Shown one piece after another: positions 1-11,288 of a stretch of DNA of 64,000 bases. A program made the translations under genes and the position numbers. The notes under the pieces are model-generated. The model was not told the DNA's origin. It saw only the letters and a list, made by a program, of their open reading frames with translations, and ran no database searches. Numbering within the stretch: the stretch's first letter is position 1; each line of letters begins with the position of its first letter. The stretch comes from Prorocentrum cordatum (Eukaryota; Sar; Dinophyceae; Prorocentrales; Prorocentraceae), in NCBI GenBank assembly GCA_963575745.1, contig CAUYUJ010002113.1, positions 299,501 to 363,500 on the forward strand. The letters run 5' to 3'.

Positions 1-40
1 TCGACGATTAATTGTGTCTGTGTGTTTTTTTCCCTCCTGA
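1..40 (+). mobile_element. 3' end of short element family A, cut by the window edge
   Basis: The first 40 bases match the 3' ends of the complete A copies at 21,531-21,692 and 41,975-42,137, ending in the shared CCTCCTGA. The 5' part lies outside the window. Confidence 0.75.
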
Positions 41-261
41 TAAGCGACGAAAAGAAACAGGTCTTACGCGAGATGGCATGGCGACGTTGCGCGGCCGGCT
101 TGGAAACGATGGCGCTGACGCGCGACCTTCTGCGGGGCAGCTCGTGCACCAATGTCGGTGAAGACATGTGAAGACGAACCCGTTTCCTTCGGGCTCAGGG
201 CTCAGGTGAAGCCGGAGGCTCTTGAGAAGGCTTCTTAGACTCGGGCGGTCGCACGCTAACA

Positions 262-400
262 TGAGTTGCGGATCTGTAGATCGGGCGCGTGGGCGCCAGA
301 TCCACGGATGGGGGAAGGTGACCCCGAAACAGGAGGCCAGTGCCGCTGGATTTGGCGACGGAGCGCGCCGACTTTGCACGGAAGCGGGATCCGTCGCTAA
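262..400 (-). repeat. dispersed repeat family F, inverted copy
   Basis: Read on the minus strand this segment matches 20,345-20,470 at roughly 80% by eye, sharing blocks such as GTCGCCAAAT, GGCACTGGCC and ATCCGTGGATCTGGCGC. The F copy at 20 kb carries a perfect hairpin that is only partly kept here. Confidence 0.6.
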
Positions 401-790
401 TCCGCGCGCCGTCATCTATGGCTGCACTTCCTCACTAGAAGGCGGGAGAGCTTCGAACAAGCCCCCTGCCGTCTGAAGGGGGGGCGCCCCTCTCGCCCCA
501 CCAGGGATGACTCGCAACCCTTCTGTGGAGTTGGCTCCCGAGCCTGGCCGTATGCAGCAGCGAGGGGGTAGCGAGCCAGCACGCAACTGCTTTCCAGGCG
601 CCTCACTGCGCCGGAAACGCCAATGCATCGAGGGAGGCGCCCGGCGGCGGGCCTGAAACCAACCCCGCTCTTCGGGGTCCCAAAACGGGGCGGTGACAGA
701 CCATGCGGGGACCTCGAATATCCCAAGAGATCTCACCGCACGGTCTGTCACCGCACGGTTTTGGGACCTTGGAGGTTCCAGTCGACCGAA
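401..790. other. no gene seen
   Basis: GC-rich sequence with overlapping ORFs on both strands and no recognisable protein. A short stretch at 620-665 (ATGCATCGAGGGAGG, then CCTGAAACC) resembles the interior of element B. Near 690-775 the phrase CCGCACGGT recurs. Confidence 0.5.
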
Positions 791-880
791 ACCATCCTCG
801 GAGAACGGCCCAAGTCCCACAACAGTGCGGCCACCCCGAACCCCCACTCGCTCACTCGACGGTGTGGTCACCGCGCCGTC
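791..880 (+). repeat. family E repeat, left member of an inverted pair
   Basis: ACCATCCTCGGAGAACGGCC and the following 70 bases reappear in reverse complement at 4,441-4,529, about 85% identical by eye. The pair brackets the long pyrimidine block at 1,150-3,870. It could be the ends of a roughly 3.7-kb element or two chance insertions; no duplicated target was found. Confidence 0.65.
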
Positions 881-1149
881 TGGGAGCCCGTAACTTTCGT
901 CCGACCCGCGATCCCCCTTCTGCGAGCGGCCAGTCCTGGAAGGCCGCGACAGGCCAACTTCGCGCTAGGCGCCTGGCGCCTACTTCTGGCCGCCCCACCA
1001 CTGACCCGGCTGCTGCGTCGGCGGCCGCTGCGCCACCGGCTGGCTGGTCCCATAGGACCTCAAGCGTTGTGAGTTCACGTCGGTTTTCTTCCTCGACGTC
1101 AGACATGCGTAAAGATGACCGCTGGTTCCAAATGCTTTCCTCGTTGGAT

Positions 1150-3870
1150 CATCCTGCTGCTGCTGCTCCTCCCCCTGCTCCTTCTTCTTCTTCTTCTTCT
1201 TCTTCCTCCCCCTCCTCGCGCATGTGCTCCACCTCATCCAAATCCTCTCGATCTGTCTCATCCTGCCCATCCGCGTCGTCCTCCTTCCTCCTTTCTCCTT
1301 CCTCCTGTTCCTACCCCTTCTCCTCCTCCTCGCCGTCCTCCTCCTCCTCCTCGTCCTCCTCCGCCTCCTCCTCGTCCTCCTCCTCTTCCTTCTCCTCCTC
1401 GAGATGGTCATCGTCCTTCTCGCGCTTTTCCGCCTTGTCCTCTTCTTCTTCCCAATCGTGCTGATATTCCTGTTTCGTGTCCTCCTGTTACTCCCCGATC
1501 TTCCTTCCTCCTTTTCTCCTCCTCACGATACTGTTCCTCCTCTTCGTCCTCCTCCTTCCGAGTCCCACCGTCCTCCACCTCCTGCCCGTGCTCCTCCTCC
1601 AACTCGTCCTCCAACTCGTCGTCCTCCTCCTCATCCTTGCGCATGTGCTCCACCTCATCCATACCCTCCCAATCTTTCTCATCCTTCCAATCCTCGTCGT
1701 CCTCCTTCCTCATGTTCCTACCCCTTCTCCTCCTCCTCCTCACCGTCCTCCTCCTCCTCCTCCTCCTCCTCCTCCTCCTCCTCCTCCTCCTCCTCCTCCT
1801 CCTAGTCGAGATGGAAGTCGTCCTTCTCGTGCGTTTCCTCCTCGTCCTCTTCCTCCCGTTCGTGCTGATATTCCTAATGCTTGTCCTCCTTCCCTGCTCC
1901 TCTTGCCTCCTTCCCCCTACTCACGATGCTGGTCCTCCTCCTCATCCTCCTCCTCCTGCTGCTGCTGCTGCTCCTCCTCCTTCAGACACCCACCGTCCTC
2001 CACCTCCTGCCCGTGCTACTCCTCCATCGTGTCCTCGTTCCCGTCCTCCTCCTTCCTCCTTCCTCCTCCTCCTCCTCCTCCTCCTCCTCCTCCTCCTCGC
2101 GCATGTGCTCCACCTCATCAATTACCTTCCAATCATTATCATCCTGCCAATCATCGTCGTCCTCCTTTCTCCTCTTCCTACCCCTCCTCCTCCTCCTGCT
2201 GATTGCCGTTGTTGCACTTCCTCCCGGTCATGCTGCTCCTCCTCTTTCTTCTCCTGGGCCTGGTCCTCCTCCTCCTCCTCCTCATCATCATCATCCTCAA
2301 TATCCGCCTCCTCCTCCTCCTCATCCTCCTTACTGCTCTCCGTCTCCTTCCTCCACCTCTTTCCTCCTCATTTCCGCCGCGGCGATTATGCTTCCTGATC
2401 TTCCTTCTCCAAAACATCCTGCTGCTCCTCCTCCTCCTCCTCCTTCTCCTCCTCCTCCTCCTCCTTCTCCTCCTTCCTGCCGTTGTTGCACCTCCTCCCG
2501 GTCATGTGTCTCATCCTCTTTCTTCTTCTGGGCCTAGTCCTCCTCCTCATCCTCACAGTCCTCCTCCTCCTCATCATCATCATCCTCATCCCCCTTACTG
2601 TTCTCCTTCTCCTTCCTCCTTCTCTTTCCTCCTCATTTCCGCCGCGGCGATTCTTCTTCCTGATCTTCCTTCTCCAAAGTATACTGCTGTTGTTCCTCCT
2701 TCTGATGTTGCTGCTTCTGCTGCTCCTCATTGCCTGGGCTTCTTACTCCTCCTTGCCGTGCTCTCCCTCTGCCACTGATGCTCCTCCTCCTCTTCCTCCT
2801 CCTCCTCCTCCTCCTCATCCCCTCCTCCTGATGCCCTCCCTTATCCTTCTGCTGAGCCGACTGGGAGCTCCTCCTGCTCCTCCTTCTTCTCCTCCTCCTC
2901 CGCCTCCTCCCCCGCCCCCTCCACCTTCCTTCCTTCCTTCCTTCCTTCCTTCCTTGCTTCTTCCTCCTCCTCCTCCTCCTCGCGCATGTGCTCTACCTCA
3001 TCCATACCCTCCCAATCTTTCTCATCCTGCCAATCCTCGTCGTCCTCCTTCCTCCTGTTCATACCCCTTCTGTTCCTCCTCCTCCTCCTCCTCCTCCTCC
3101 TCACAGTTCTCCTCCTCCTCCTCCTTCTCTCCTCCTCCTCCTCCTCCTCCTCCTCCTCCTCCTCCTCCTCTACCTTCCTGCCGTTGTTGCACCTCCTCCC
3201 GGTCATGTGTCTCATCCTTTTTCTTCTCCTGGGCCTGGTCCTTCTCCTCCTCCTCCTCCTCCTCCTCCTCTTCATCCTCACAGTTCTCCTCCTCCTCCTC
3301 CTCGTCCTCATCCTCCTTCTTGTTCTTTCTCTCCTTCCTCGTTCTATTTCCTCCTCATTTCCACCGCGGCGGTTCTTCTTCCTGATCTTTCTTTTCCAAC
3401 ATATCCTGCTGCTTCTCATCCTTCTGATGTTGCTGCTGCTGCTCCTCATTGCCTGGGCGTCTTCCTCCTCCTTGCCGTGCTCTCCCTCTGCCACTGATGC
3501 TCCTCCTCCTCTTCCTCCTCCCTCTCTCCTCCTGATGCCCTCTCTTATCCTCGTGCTGGGCCGACTGGGAGCTCCTCCTCTTCCTCCTTCTTATCCTTTT
3601 CCTCCGCTTCCTCCCCCGCCCCCTCCACCTTCCTTCCTCGTCCCTCGTCCCTCGTCCCCCATCCCTCTCCAGCCTCCCTCCTCCTCTCTCCTCACGCCTC
3701 CCTCTTATCGCCTCCATGCTCCCCGTTTATTCGCCTTGTCGTCGGCATTCTCCTCCTCCTCCTCCACCATTGATTCTGCTCCTCTGCCTCCTCCGCCTCC
3801 TCTTTCTCCTCCTCGTGCTCCGCCTTTTCCTCTCCTCCTCCTCCTCCTCCTCCTCCTCCTCCTCCTCGTC
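1150..3870. repeat. 2.7-kb pyrimidine (TCC)-rich block with higher-order repeats
   Basis: The plus strand is almost only C and T, mostly TCC, with rare purine words. Longer units recur inside it. One starting GCGCATGTGCTC occurs at about 1,219, 1,640, 2,098 and 2,982. One starting TGCCGTTGTTGCAC occurs at about 2,208, 2,478 and 3,178 and runs on through TTTCC and GCGGCG to CTCCCTCTGCCACTG. A GAGATGG unit occurs at 1,401 and 1,805. The block therefore grew by segmental duplication as well as slippage. Long ORFs here (poly-Ser/Pro/Leu or Arg/Glu) shift frame between repeat copies, so I do not call a gene. Confidence 0.85.
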
Positions 3871-4440
3871 GTGATCCTGCTCCGTGTCCAGCCCAACCCA
3901 ACACCCTGGAACACAAACACCGCGTGCTTCCGCAGCGATGCCGCTCAAGCAGCAGGTCCGTGGCCACCACGACTTCGCCATGCTGCTCCTGGCTCCTCTG
4001 CAGGGCGCCACGCCCTCGCCGCTTCAGAAGAGGCTGCGGCGGTGGCGGCGGCGGCAAGCCCACCGGTGTTCCCCACGCGGTTGGGTGTGATCGGCGGGCG
4101 ACCTGTCTTGGAGCCCGGGCCGCTCTTCGAGGAAGCATATAAGAATGCTCGACCAAACTAGTGCTTTTCGTTTTCGTATTGTTTTCGTTTTCCCTCGTTT
4201 TGTCTTCGTTCCACCTTCGGTGCAAGACGAAGCCAACACGAACACGGTCCACGAAATCGCCAGAACACCGTTGAGGTCGAGCCTGGCATCGAAAGCCTGG
4301 GGCCTCGTGGGTCCAAACACCACCCGGCGAGATACGATTCGCAATGTATGGAGCGCCCGCCCCTGTCAGAACTCGGGTGGCGTACGGCAAGGCCAGAGCA
4401 CGACCACCGCATCCCCATCCGCCCCCCCGAGGTCGCAAAA
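3871..4440. other. no gene seen
   Basis: Flank between the pyrimidine block and the right E repeat. No protein similarity was recognised on either strand. There is a short T-rich stretch at 4,160-4,210. Confidence 0.5.
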
Positions 4441-4529
4441 CGGTGAGGTGACCACGCCGTCGGGTGAGCAAGTGGGGATTCGGGATGGCCGCACGGTTTT
4501 GGGACTCGGGCCGTTCTCCGAGGATGGTC
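4441..4529 (-). repeat. family E repeat, right member of an inverted pair
   Basis: This is the reverse complement of 791-880, ending at CCGAGGATGGT. Confidence 0.65.
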
Positions 4530-5148
4530 TCGGGCGATTGGGGCATTCGTGGTCCCCAAAGCCATGCTGTGACTGACAGTGCTTAAGTGGAGAAGGGTTC
4601 GAAATCAAGTGGTAGAGCGGACCCTCTACTCCATATCTCATATTACAATTCGAGAAGACATGCTTGGAAATTGATTTCGCGCTCGCCTGGGGGCCACGTT
4701 CTTCGAGGCGTCGCCATTGAGGTTGCAGTGGTACTGAATGCCTTGCGCGAAAGCGCGATGTCCACATTTAGTCAAATGCGTGCGGACGTTTCTGCCCCAT
4801 TGCTTTGCATGGCTTTGCGTTGCATCGAACGCGGTCGCATTGCAGCGCGTCGCCTTATGCGCGCGCACGCACGTACCGCCAGCCACGCACGCACGCGCAC
4901 CACAAACCACTACGCACGCACGCAGACACACATGCACACGCGGTGGAATATGCACTCTGCGCTCCAACTCCCGCGGGATTGGTTGGTGGCGTGTCTCGTG
5001 CGGGCGTCCTCGCATGCTTGCGCGCTCACGTCAGAATGGCGCTCTCCCCTTTCGGTGGCCCTGACTTGTTTCGATATTCAAGGGGTTCACGCCAGTCCGC
5101 CGATCCGCAGGAAGTTTTTGAATGTTGTGCTGTTGCTTTTTTGGCGCC
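4530..5148. other. no gene seen; GCAC-rich stretch
   Basis: No recognisable gene. Bases 4,855-4,945 are a degenerate GCAC/CACG simple repeat. Confidence 0.5.
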
Positions 5149-5458
5149 GAGGGTTTCGTGGCACTGCGAGACCATGTGAGACTTGCGGAAGGGCTCGGCG
5201 CCGAGGGTTTCGGAACGATTTGGAAGCCTTGAAGACGAGCGGTTGCGTTCGGCGCTGAGGGTTTTGTGGCGCTGTGAAACCATGTGAGGTTCGCGGATGT
5301 ACTCGGAGCCGATGGTTTCGGGGCGATTTGGGATCCTTCGAGACGCGCCACTGCGTTCGGCGCCGAAAGTTTCGTAGCACTTCGAGGCAATGTGAGACTC
5401 GCGGATGTGCTCGGCGCCGACGGTTCCTTGCATGTTGGGACCCTTTGAGACTGTTTGA
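5149..5458. repeat. 108-bp tandem repeat, about three units
   Basis: Units start near 5,149, 5,251 and 5,360 with GGCGC(C/T)GA and end with TGCGTTC. Each contains a (G/C)CATGTGAG phrase and an internal half-copy of the start (CGGCGCCGAGGGTTTCG). The period is about 108 bp, or 36 codons, and the minus strand stays open across the array, but no protein family was recognised. Confidence 0.75.
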
Positions 5459-5966
5459 AGCCGCTTTGAGACCGCCCCGCCATCGGACGCGTCTGGTGTG
5501 AATTATAGCGGGCCGGGTCCGCCGCCGAGCGGATGGGGGCCGCCGCCCAGGCGCGATCCAAGCGGTGCAGAATTTTAGTCAACCTTCTGGCCCACGTCGG
5601 CTCGACGCGCGTGCGGCGCTGCATGTGACTGATGGAAGTTGCCGCAAATTTGATGCGTGCTCAAATTCTTCCATGCGAAAAGTGAAGAATTTCGTTTCCA
5701 CCTTTTTTCTCCGTCTGTAATCAGCCCATGGGGCTGGTCCTTTAAATTACGCTTTGGAAGGCGGTGGGTCGGATTATTAGGAGGGGCCGCTCCGCGAAGC
5801 CGAAGCACCACGGGAATGGGGGCGTTTTTGTTAGGCACTTTGTGAGAAACCGGCGGTGGGCGGGGGGCTAGGCCGTCTTGGCGCGCAGTTTCAACTTCGT
5901 TCACGTCTGCACAGCCATGCACAAAAGCATTGCAAACTTGCGAATGACAATGACGCGTTGCCTTAT
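5459..5966. other. no gene seen
   Basis: Non-repetitive at this scale, with short ORFs only. No coding signal was recognised. Confidence 0.45.
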
Positions 5967-5972
5967 CGTCGT

Positions 5973-6132
5973 GTTAAGTCGGGCGTGTCCCCCTACAGGG
6001 GGATGTCCGAGAGTATATTAAAATTAACCAAACATATTCAAACCTGATTGAACAATGCTAGAAAATCGTCCCCTGACGATTTTTTTGCTATTTTTGAATT
6101 TTCCTCTTTGAGAGGGACAGGCCCGACTTAAC
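5973..6132. mobile_element. short inverted-repeat element M1, copy 1
   Basis: 160 bp. It begins GTTAAGTCGGGCGTGTCCC and ends GGGACAGGCCCGACTTAAC, a near-perfect TIR of about 19 bp with one mismatch. The 6-bp direct repeat CGTCGT lies at 5,967-5,972 and 6,133-6,138. The interior is AT-rich. A second copy lies at 27,552-27,731. It has no coding capacity, so it would depend on a transposase elsewhere. Confidence 0.85.
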
Positions 6133-6214
6133 CGTCGTCATGGTTCATCGTTTACAGCCACCATCATCACTGCTGCCTGTGCGGGGCGTGGCATGGCTAC
6201 CACCACAAACCATG

Positions 6215-6500
6215 AAAGCCACAAACCGAACCGAGAACCGAGAACCGAGAACCGTGACAAGACTGGACCGAACAAGGCCCAAACAGGAAACATCAAAAAC
6301 CGAACTCGACCGAACCGAATTCTCGCAGAAACGGGCTGTATGCTGCAAACAGAACCAGCCGAACCGAACCCTTCGAAAAACTGGAGCCGAATCAAACCGT
6401 GTCCGGACCCAAGCCGAACTGGCCCAAACCGAACAGGTGTCAAAGCGAACCCGCCAACTTAAACCGAACTGGGGCGCAAACTGGCCCGAACCAGGCTGAA
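6215..6500 (+). repeat. degenerate AACCGA/CCGAAC repeat
   Basis: Dozens of ACCGA, CCGAAC and CGAACC words. The first stretch is a clean GAGAACC(GA) run near 6,228-6,255, which decays downstream. Confidence 0.8.
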
Positions 6501-7902
6501 CCGCGGCCACGATGGACAGCACCACTGCTGCCAGCATAGTCATACTGAAAAGCCAACACCACCACCATGAATGTCAGACTGGATTCCGCTGCTCAGAGGT
6601 CGGATTATTAAGGCCCCCCGCTGGGGGAAGGGTGGGATTTCAAGGTGCCGCAGCGGGAGGTTTTTTTTTAGGCTGGGGCCGTCTTATCAGGGATATGGGC
6701 TAAGTGGTAGAAAAGGTGCAGTTTGCCGCCTAGAACACATATGCTTGCAGGCAGGTTGCACAAAGACATCGAAGCCGAGGCCTCTCGAGGTTGTCGAGGT
6801 CACCGCACAGTCGGCCTCCACACCGTTTCGGGGCTCCCAAGCTGCGTTCGTTGGTTCGCGACCCTTCCTTTACCGCCTCCCCAGCCCCTGTCGTCCGACC
6901 TGGAAGGGGGCGGGCCGAGTGAGCCGACTTTTGCCCCTTACCATCCTGCTGTTCCCTGCGCCCCTTTATGAGGGTGGAGGCCCACTCTGGCGGCTAGAAC
7001 TCGGCGTGAGCTTCGAAACGACGGTGCTGGCGCCTCGATCGGCCTTCTGTTGGCTACCTTCCAACTCGGGGGCCGATTGAAGAATGGTGTCGAATCGTCA
7101 CAGGACCCCCCACTCCCGCAAGACGTCTTCGGCGACTCCGATGGGTGTGGTTTGCAAAGGGTGTGGTTTGCAACAGGCACTCTGGGGAGCACCCTTGGGG
7201 GCGGGCGGGCGATAGAGCTTCCCACCGCGCCCCGAGGAGGCCCGACGAGGATAGTCCCAATGGCGCCGATTGCAAGCGTAACCGTACCCTTTGTAGTCGC
7301 TCGCAGACGGCGAAGCCTTCGGGATCTCAGGCCGTCGGGTCACCTGTCACCAGAGCGAGCCAGAGCGGGCGAGCGCCGAAGCCGCTCCGCGCGTGCACCC
7401 AGAGAGCGCCTCCTATATCGGGAGGTCGACAGCGGGCCTCAACCAGAGGAAGCGTAAGCCCGGCGTCTCCCAGGCCACGCGGCCGTTGTCCTGCACTGCT
7501 GGCAGAGTCGCGGGCTCAGCGCGATGAGCGTAGGCCACCAAACCTCGCGCATCGCTCGCCTCGCGCCGCCCCCCGTGGTGAAGCGCAGCCGCTCTGGCCC
7601 TGACCGCGACCCACGAATCTGTGCGCCCCCGGGGGTGAACTGAGCCCGGTTTGGGGGACTGCCGAATGGCCGCGGGCGCTACAAGGGCGCCCCCCCATCG
7701 GCAACGCGTGTGGAGGCCGGCCCGGGACGGCTAGGCCCCGCGCTGGCCGTACGACTGCTGCGGCGGCTGCTGCTGCTGCTGCTGCGGCTTCGGAGCGCCA
7801 AACGACACCACGAAGGTCTGGTCGACCGGCCCGTCGCAGGGCACCTCGCTGGAGGACGGGGTCGCAGTGGTGTGCCGCCTCCTTCCCGTCGCTGGCCGCC
7901 AT
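6501..7902. other. no gene seen
   Basis: 1.4 kb of GC-rich DNA with short overlapping ORFs on both strands. No domain, splice pattern or homologous repeat was recognised, apart from a short CTG/CTC run at 7,767-7,790. Confidence 0.45.
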
Positions 7903-8500
7903 GTGACCCTCCTCCTCCTCCTCCTCCTCCTCCTCCTCCTCCTCCTCCTCCTCCTCCTCCTCCTCCTCCTCCTCCTCCTCCTCCTCCTCCTCTTCTACTC
8001 CTTCTCCCCCACTCCTCCTCCTGCTCCTCCTCCTCCCTCCTCCTCCTCCTCCTCCTCCTCACCCTCCTCCTCCTCCTCCTCCTCCTCCTCTCCTTTTCCC
8101 TCTCCTCCTCCTCCTCTCCTTCTCCTCCTCCTCCTCCTCCTCCTCCTCCTCCTTCCGCCTCCTCCTGCTCCTCCGATCCTTCTCCGCCTCCTCCTCCTCT
8201 TCCTCCCCTTCTCCCCCACTCCTCCTCCTCCTCCGCCTCCTCCTCCTCCTCCTGTTCCTCCTCCTCTCCTGCTCCTCCTCCTCCTTCCTATTCCTCCTCC
8301 TCCTCCTCCTCCTCCTCCTGCTCCTCCTCCTCTTCCCTATCCTCCTCCTCCTCCTCCTCCTCCTCCTCCTTCTCCTCCTCCTCCTCCTCCTTCGCCTCCT
8401 CCTGCTCCTCCTCCTTCCTATTCCTCCTCCTCCTCCTGCTCCTCCTCCTTCTCCGCCTCCTCCTCCTCCTCCTCCTCCCCCTCCTCCTTCACTTCCTCCC
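7903..8500. repeat. (CTC)n/(GGA)n microsatellite tract
   Basis: About 600 bases of CTC/CTT/CTG triplets, nearly pure at 7,910-7,990. All three frames on each strand are open (poly-Ser, Pro, Leu; Glu, Arg, Gly), which is a property of the repeat and not evidence of a gene. Confidence 0.9.
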
Positions 8501-8933
8501 CTGACTGCGCACATCCCTTGAGAACATCATGTCGTGGTGATCACACAGGCGTGCGAGCGGGTGAAGAGGAGGGAGGCGCACTCACGATGATGAGGAGGGG
8601 GAACAGTGGCAGGTTGGGCCCGCCTCGGATGGCAGCCATCACCGCCACCGTGCTGGAGGCGACGGCCCATACCGACGCCGATGTCCCTATGTACGATTCG
8701 CACAGGCGATCGAGCGATCGAGGGCCATAGGATGGGACAGCGAGCATTGAGAACCCAAGGCCGCCGCGCCACCCAGCGGCGACAACTTTCGAGTTTGGAA
8801 CGGCACAGGAATGTGCAGAATCGAGACGTACAAGTTTCGACCTGGATGCGTTGCATTTGACACTGGTACCCCGATGCAATGCGCGTGCGCGCCCGTGCTT
8901 CGTGGACGGACGCTCGCAATTGAACTTTTGCTT
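8501..8933. other. no gene seen
   Basis: No recognisable coding sequence. The last 60 bases show weak similarity to 24,970-25,026. Confidence 0.4.
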
Positions 8934-8965
8934 AGCGTGTCGCCATGGCAGCCCCAGCGACACGC
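8934..8965. repeat. hairpin shared with 25 kb
   Basis: AGCGTGTCGC and GCGACACGCT are perfect complements separated by 12 bases. A related hairpin, GTGTCGC to GCGACAC, lies at 25,027-25,053, and similarity continues downstream of both. Confidence 0.6.
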
Positions 8966-8968
8966 TAT

Positions 8969-9120
8969 TGGACAGGCGCGTTCCACTACTCGCAAATCAA
9001 CTACTCGCAAATTGCCTGGATCCGCCGCGGGGGATCTACGATATTTTACATAGAGGAAGACCTGCCTATTTCTAACGCTTGCAAGTAGGCACTTTGCGAG
9101 TAGTGGAACGCGCTCGGCGA
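8969..9120. mobile_element. short inverted-repeat element M4
   Basis: 152 bp with perfect 21-bp inverted arms at 8,976-8,996 and 9,093-9,113 (core CGTTCCACTACTCGC). The direct repeat GCTAT flanks it at 8,964-8,968 and 9,121-9,125. The flanking sequence reappears without the element near 25,053-25,090, which looks like an empty site. A lone left arm is present at 20,777. Confidence 0.82.
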
Positions 9121-9339
9121 GCTATACCCTGCAGGCGGATTGTGTCGCTCCGCTCCGCGGGGTGGGAGGCCTCGAAAGGCTCGGGACGCTCATGCCTCGG
9201 GACTGGGACGCGGTCATCGTGCCGTGCCGAAGCGCGGTGGGCCCGAGCCGGCGGAGCCACACGCTAAGCAGACGTTCCTCACCGCAGGGCCCACGTCTAC
9301 GCCAATGCTGAAGCAGTGGCGAAGCGTCCTGGTACACCT

Positions 9340-9495
9340 ATAACCATACCAAACACTGTTCTAAGAATCTTTTGTGGTTTCCACGAAATGTTCTTAGAAC
9401 ATTTCTGGCGGAGTCTGTCTTGTTTGATCACATCGGGCTTATGTTCGAAAAACATTGTTTATGTTCTTAAAACATGTTTGGGTTCTGAGAACATC
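9340..9495. repeat. AT-richer palindrome cluster (TGTTCT/AACAT)
   Basis: Contains the palindrome AAATGTTCTTAGAACATTT at 9,388-9,406 and several further ATGTTC..AACAT words. The style resembles the interior of family D elements, but I could not align it as a D copy. Confidence 0.55.
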
Positions 9496-10304
9496 TCGTG
9501 ATAGGACTATAGGAATGCCGGGACGGTCGGTCCTTGCTCACAATGCACGCTGACACTGACTTCGCCTTGCTGCCCCCGTTGCGGGCTCTTGCTTTTCAGA
9601 TGCCCTGTGGCCCCTACCCCCGTGGACCCCCTGGGGGGCCCAACGGGGCGAGAGCAGCACTGGCGGAGAGAAGTTCCCCAACCAGGATCCGGTCCAGGGG
9701 GCAATTATTTGCTGGGGAGAAGGCGGAACACTGAAGAGGCAACGGGCTGACGTGGCAAGACACACGCCATACGGGCAATCGTTACGCGAACGGGAGCGGA
9801 TACATCAAACCGGCGAGACAATTAGCAAGCCGCCAAGTTTTGCGTAACAGTCACCATTTTGAAGCTACTGTCGGGTCTGAGGCCCATCAACGCATCGTGC
9901 CGGTCAGGCCTTTGAATGCATCTACGCTCCTGGAAAAGCCGCGATCCGAGCGAGCATGCCAGGGCAATTCATCATGAGCAAACGGGTCGACTGGTTCGCG
10001 AAGACCCTAACTATGTCCTCCTCCTCCTCCTCCTCCTTTTAGGAGCGGAGGTTGATCGTGCGGCGCCGGGGGGCCTTCCAGCCTGTCGTCGGCGGCGTCA
10101 TGGTGTTGCTCGGGTGGTACGCCCAGACCTGGTCGCCTCCTGACGGGAGAGGGTGACGCAAGCAGCAGGAATGGGGAGGCTTTGGGAGGTTTCCCAGTGG
10201 GGGGGGGGCACGTAGCGAGAAGGGGAGGGCGATGGGGATGGGGGGGCCAGGGGATGCCGAAGAGAGAGGTCGAGGGAAGTGGGGTGCGGGGAGAAGAGGG
10301 CAGA

Positions 10305-10337
<33 letters not shown>

Positions 10338-11161
10338 GGAGGAGGAGGAGGAGGAGGAGGAGGAAGGGGGGGAGGAAGAGAATGGGAAGGAAGACTGAGA
10401 CGGCATGGAAGTTTCCACGACGGTGTTTTCGTGCGGCAGATGTCGGCGCTCATGAATATGAGATCCTGTGTCGCGCCTTTGGTCACCCGTGTCCACATCA
10501 TCGGTATCGCTCTCATCGTTTTTCCGTGCAGCGCAGACTGTTCTAACATGCACCTGTCGTCAATATGGTGTTGCCACTCTACATCTAAACTGCACAGCGA
10601 CGGAAACAATGCGTAGCACGTGGCAAGTGGCAATCTAACGTGTGCATGTGGCTCGTAGCACGTGGGTAAGATGTGTTAGAGACAAGGTCGCACGACAACG
10701 ACATGCAACTTATCAATTTAGTAGCGCGCGTGCGCGATCAGGACTTGTGCCGCAACCCCCTCACCCCGCCCGCTAGCCAATGTCCCCCCTTGAGACGCAA
10801 GGGTGCCCTTCAGCCGAAGCGGCAACTTTCCTGCGGGCAATTCCCCGCAAAGGAGACGCCGAGGGCGCGTGCCTGGGCCTGGACGGACATGCCAGGCCAT
10901 GCCTCTATACCCGTGCAGGGGTGCTGTACCAGTGCAGCCAGCGACGGCGAACACAACCACCCCCCCAGTACAACCGAAACGACCCGTCTCCTCCCCTTAT
11001 CTCGCATAGACCCTCGGTTCCCGCGGGCGGGACCAGCCAACTCCGAGGCAGAAATGGCAAGCAGACGCCCGCCGTGCGCTTCTGCTCGAAGGCTGGGACT
11101 CTTCTGCTGCTCGCCGCTGCAACCGCATGTGCTGTCTCTCCCCGTTCCCTCTCTAGAGAAC
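9496..11161. other. no gene seen; short CTC and GGA runs
   Basis: Contains (CTC)n at 10,018-10,036 and a pure (GGA)n run at 10,312-10,363 inside a G-rich stretch from 10,195 to 10,400. Nothing coding was recognised on either strand. Confidence 0.5.
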
Positions 11162-11288
11162 TGGCCATCGCTCGGACGTCCACTCCCTGTGTTTTCTTCG
11201 GTTTCGTGCGTGGATTTTTCGCCAAATGATCAGAGATGCTCCTCGATGGTCCTCGCCGAAGAAAAACTCACACGTCCGAGCGATGCCA
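11162..11288. mobile_element. short inverted-repeat element M2, copy 1
   Basis: 127 bp, beginning TGGCCATCGCTCGGACGT and ending ACGTCCGAGCGATGCCA, with a further inner match TTTTCTTCGG. The perfect 5-bp target duplication AGAAC lies at 11,157-11,161 and 11,289-11,293. The second copy is at 29,122-29,207. Confidence 0.87.

Noticed and set aside
1115-3500. Long ORFs of 200-430 codons through the TCC block on both strands
   Set aside because: Triplet repeats keep all frames open. Products are poly-Ser/Pro/Leu or Arg/Glu and frames shift between homologous sub-repeats.
4592-4660. tRNA-like words (GGGTTCGAAATC and AGTGGTAGAGCGG)
   Set aside because: The T-loop-like word precedes the D-arm-like word, and no acceptor or anticodon stems can be formed.
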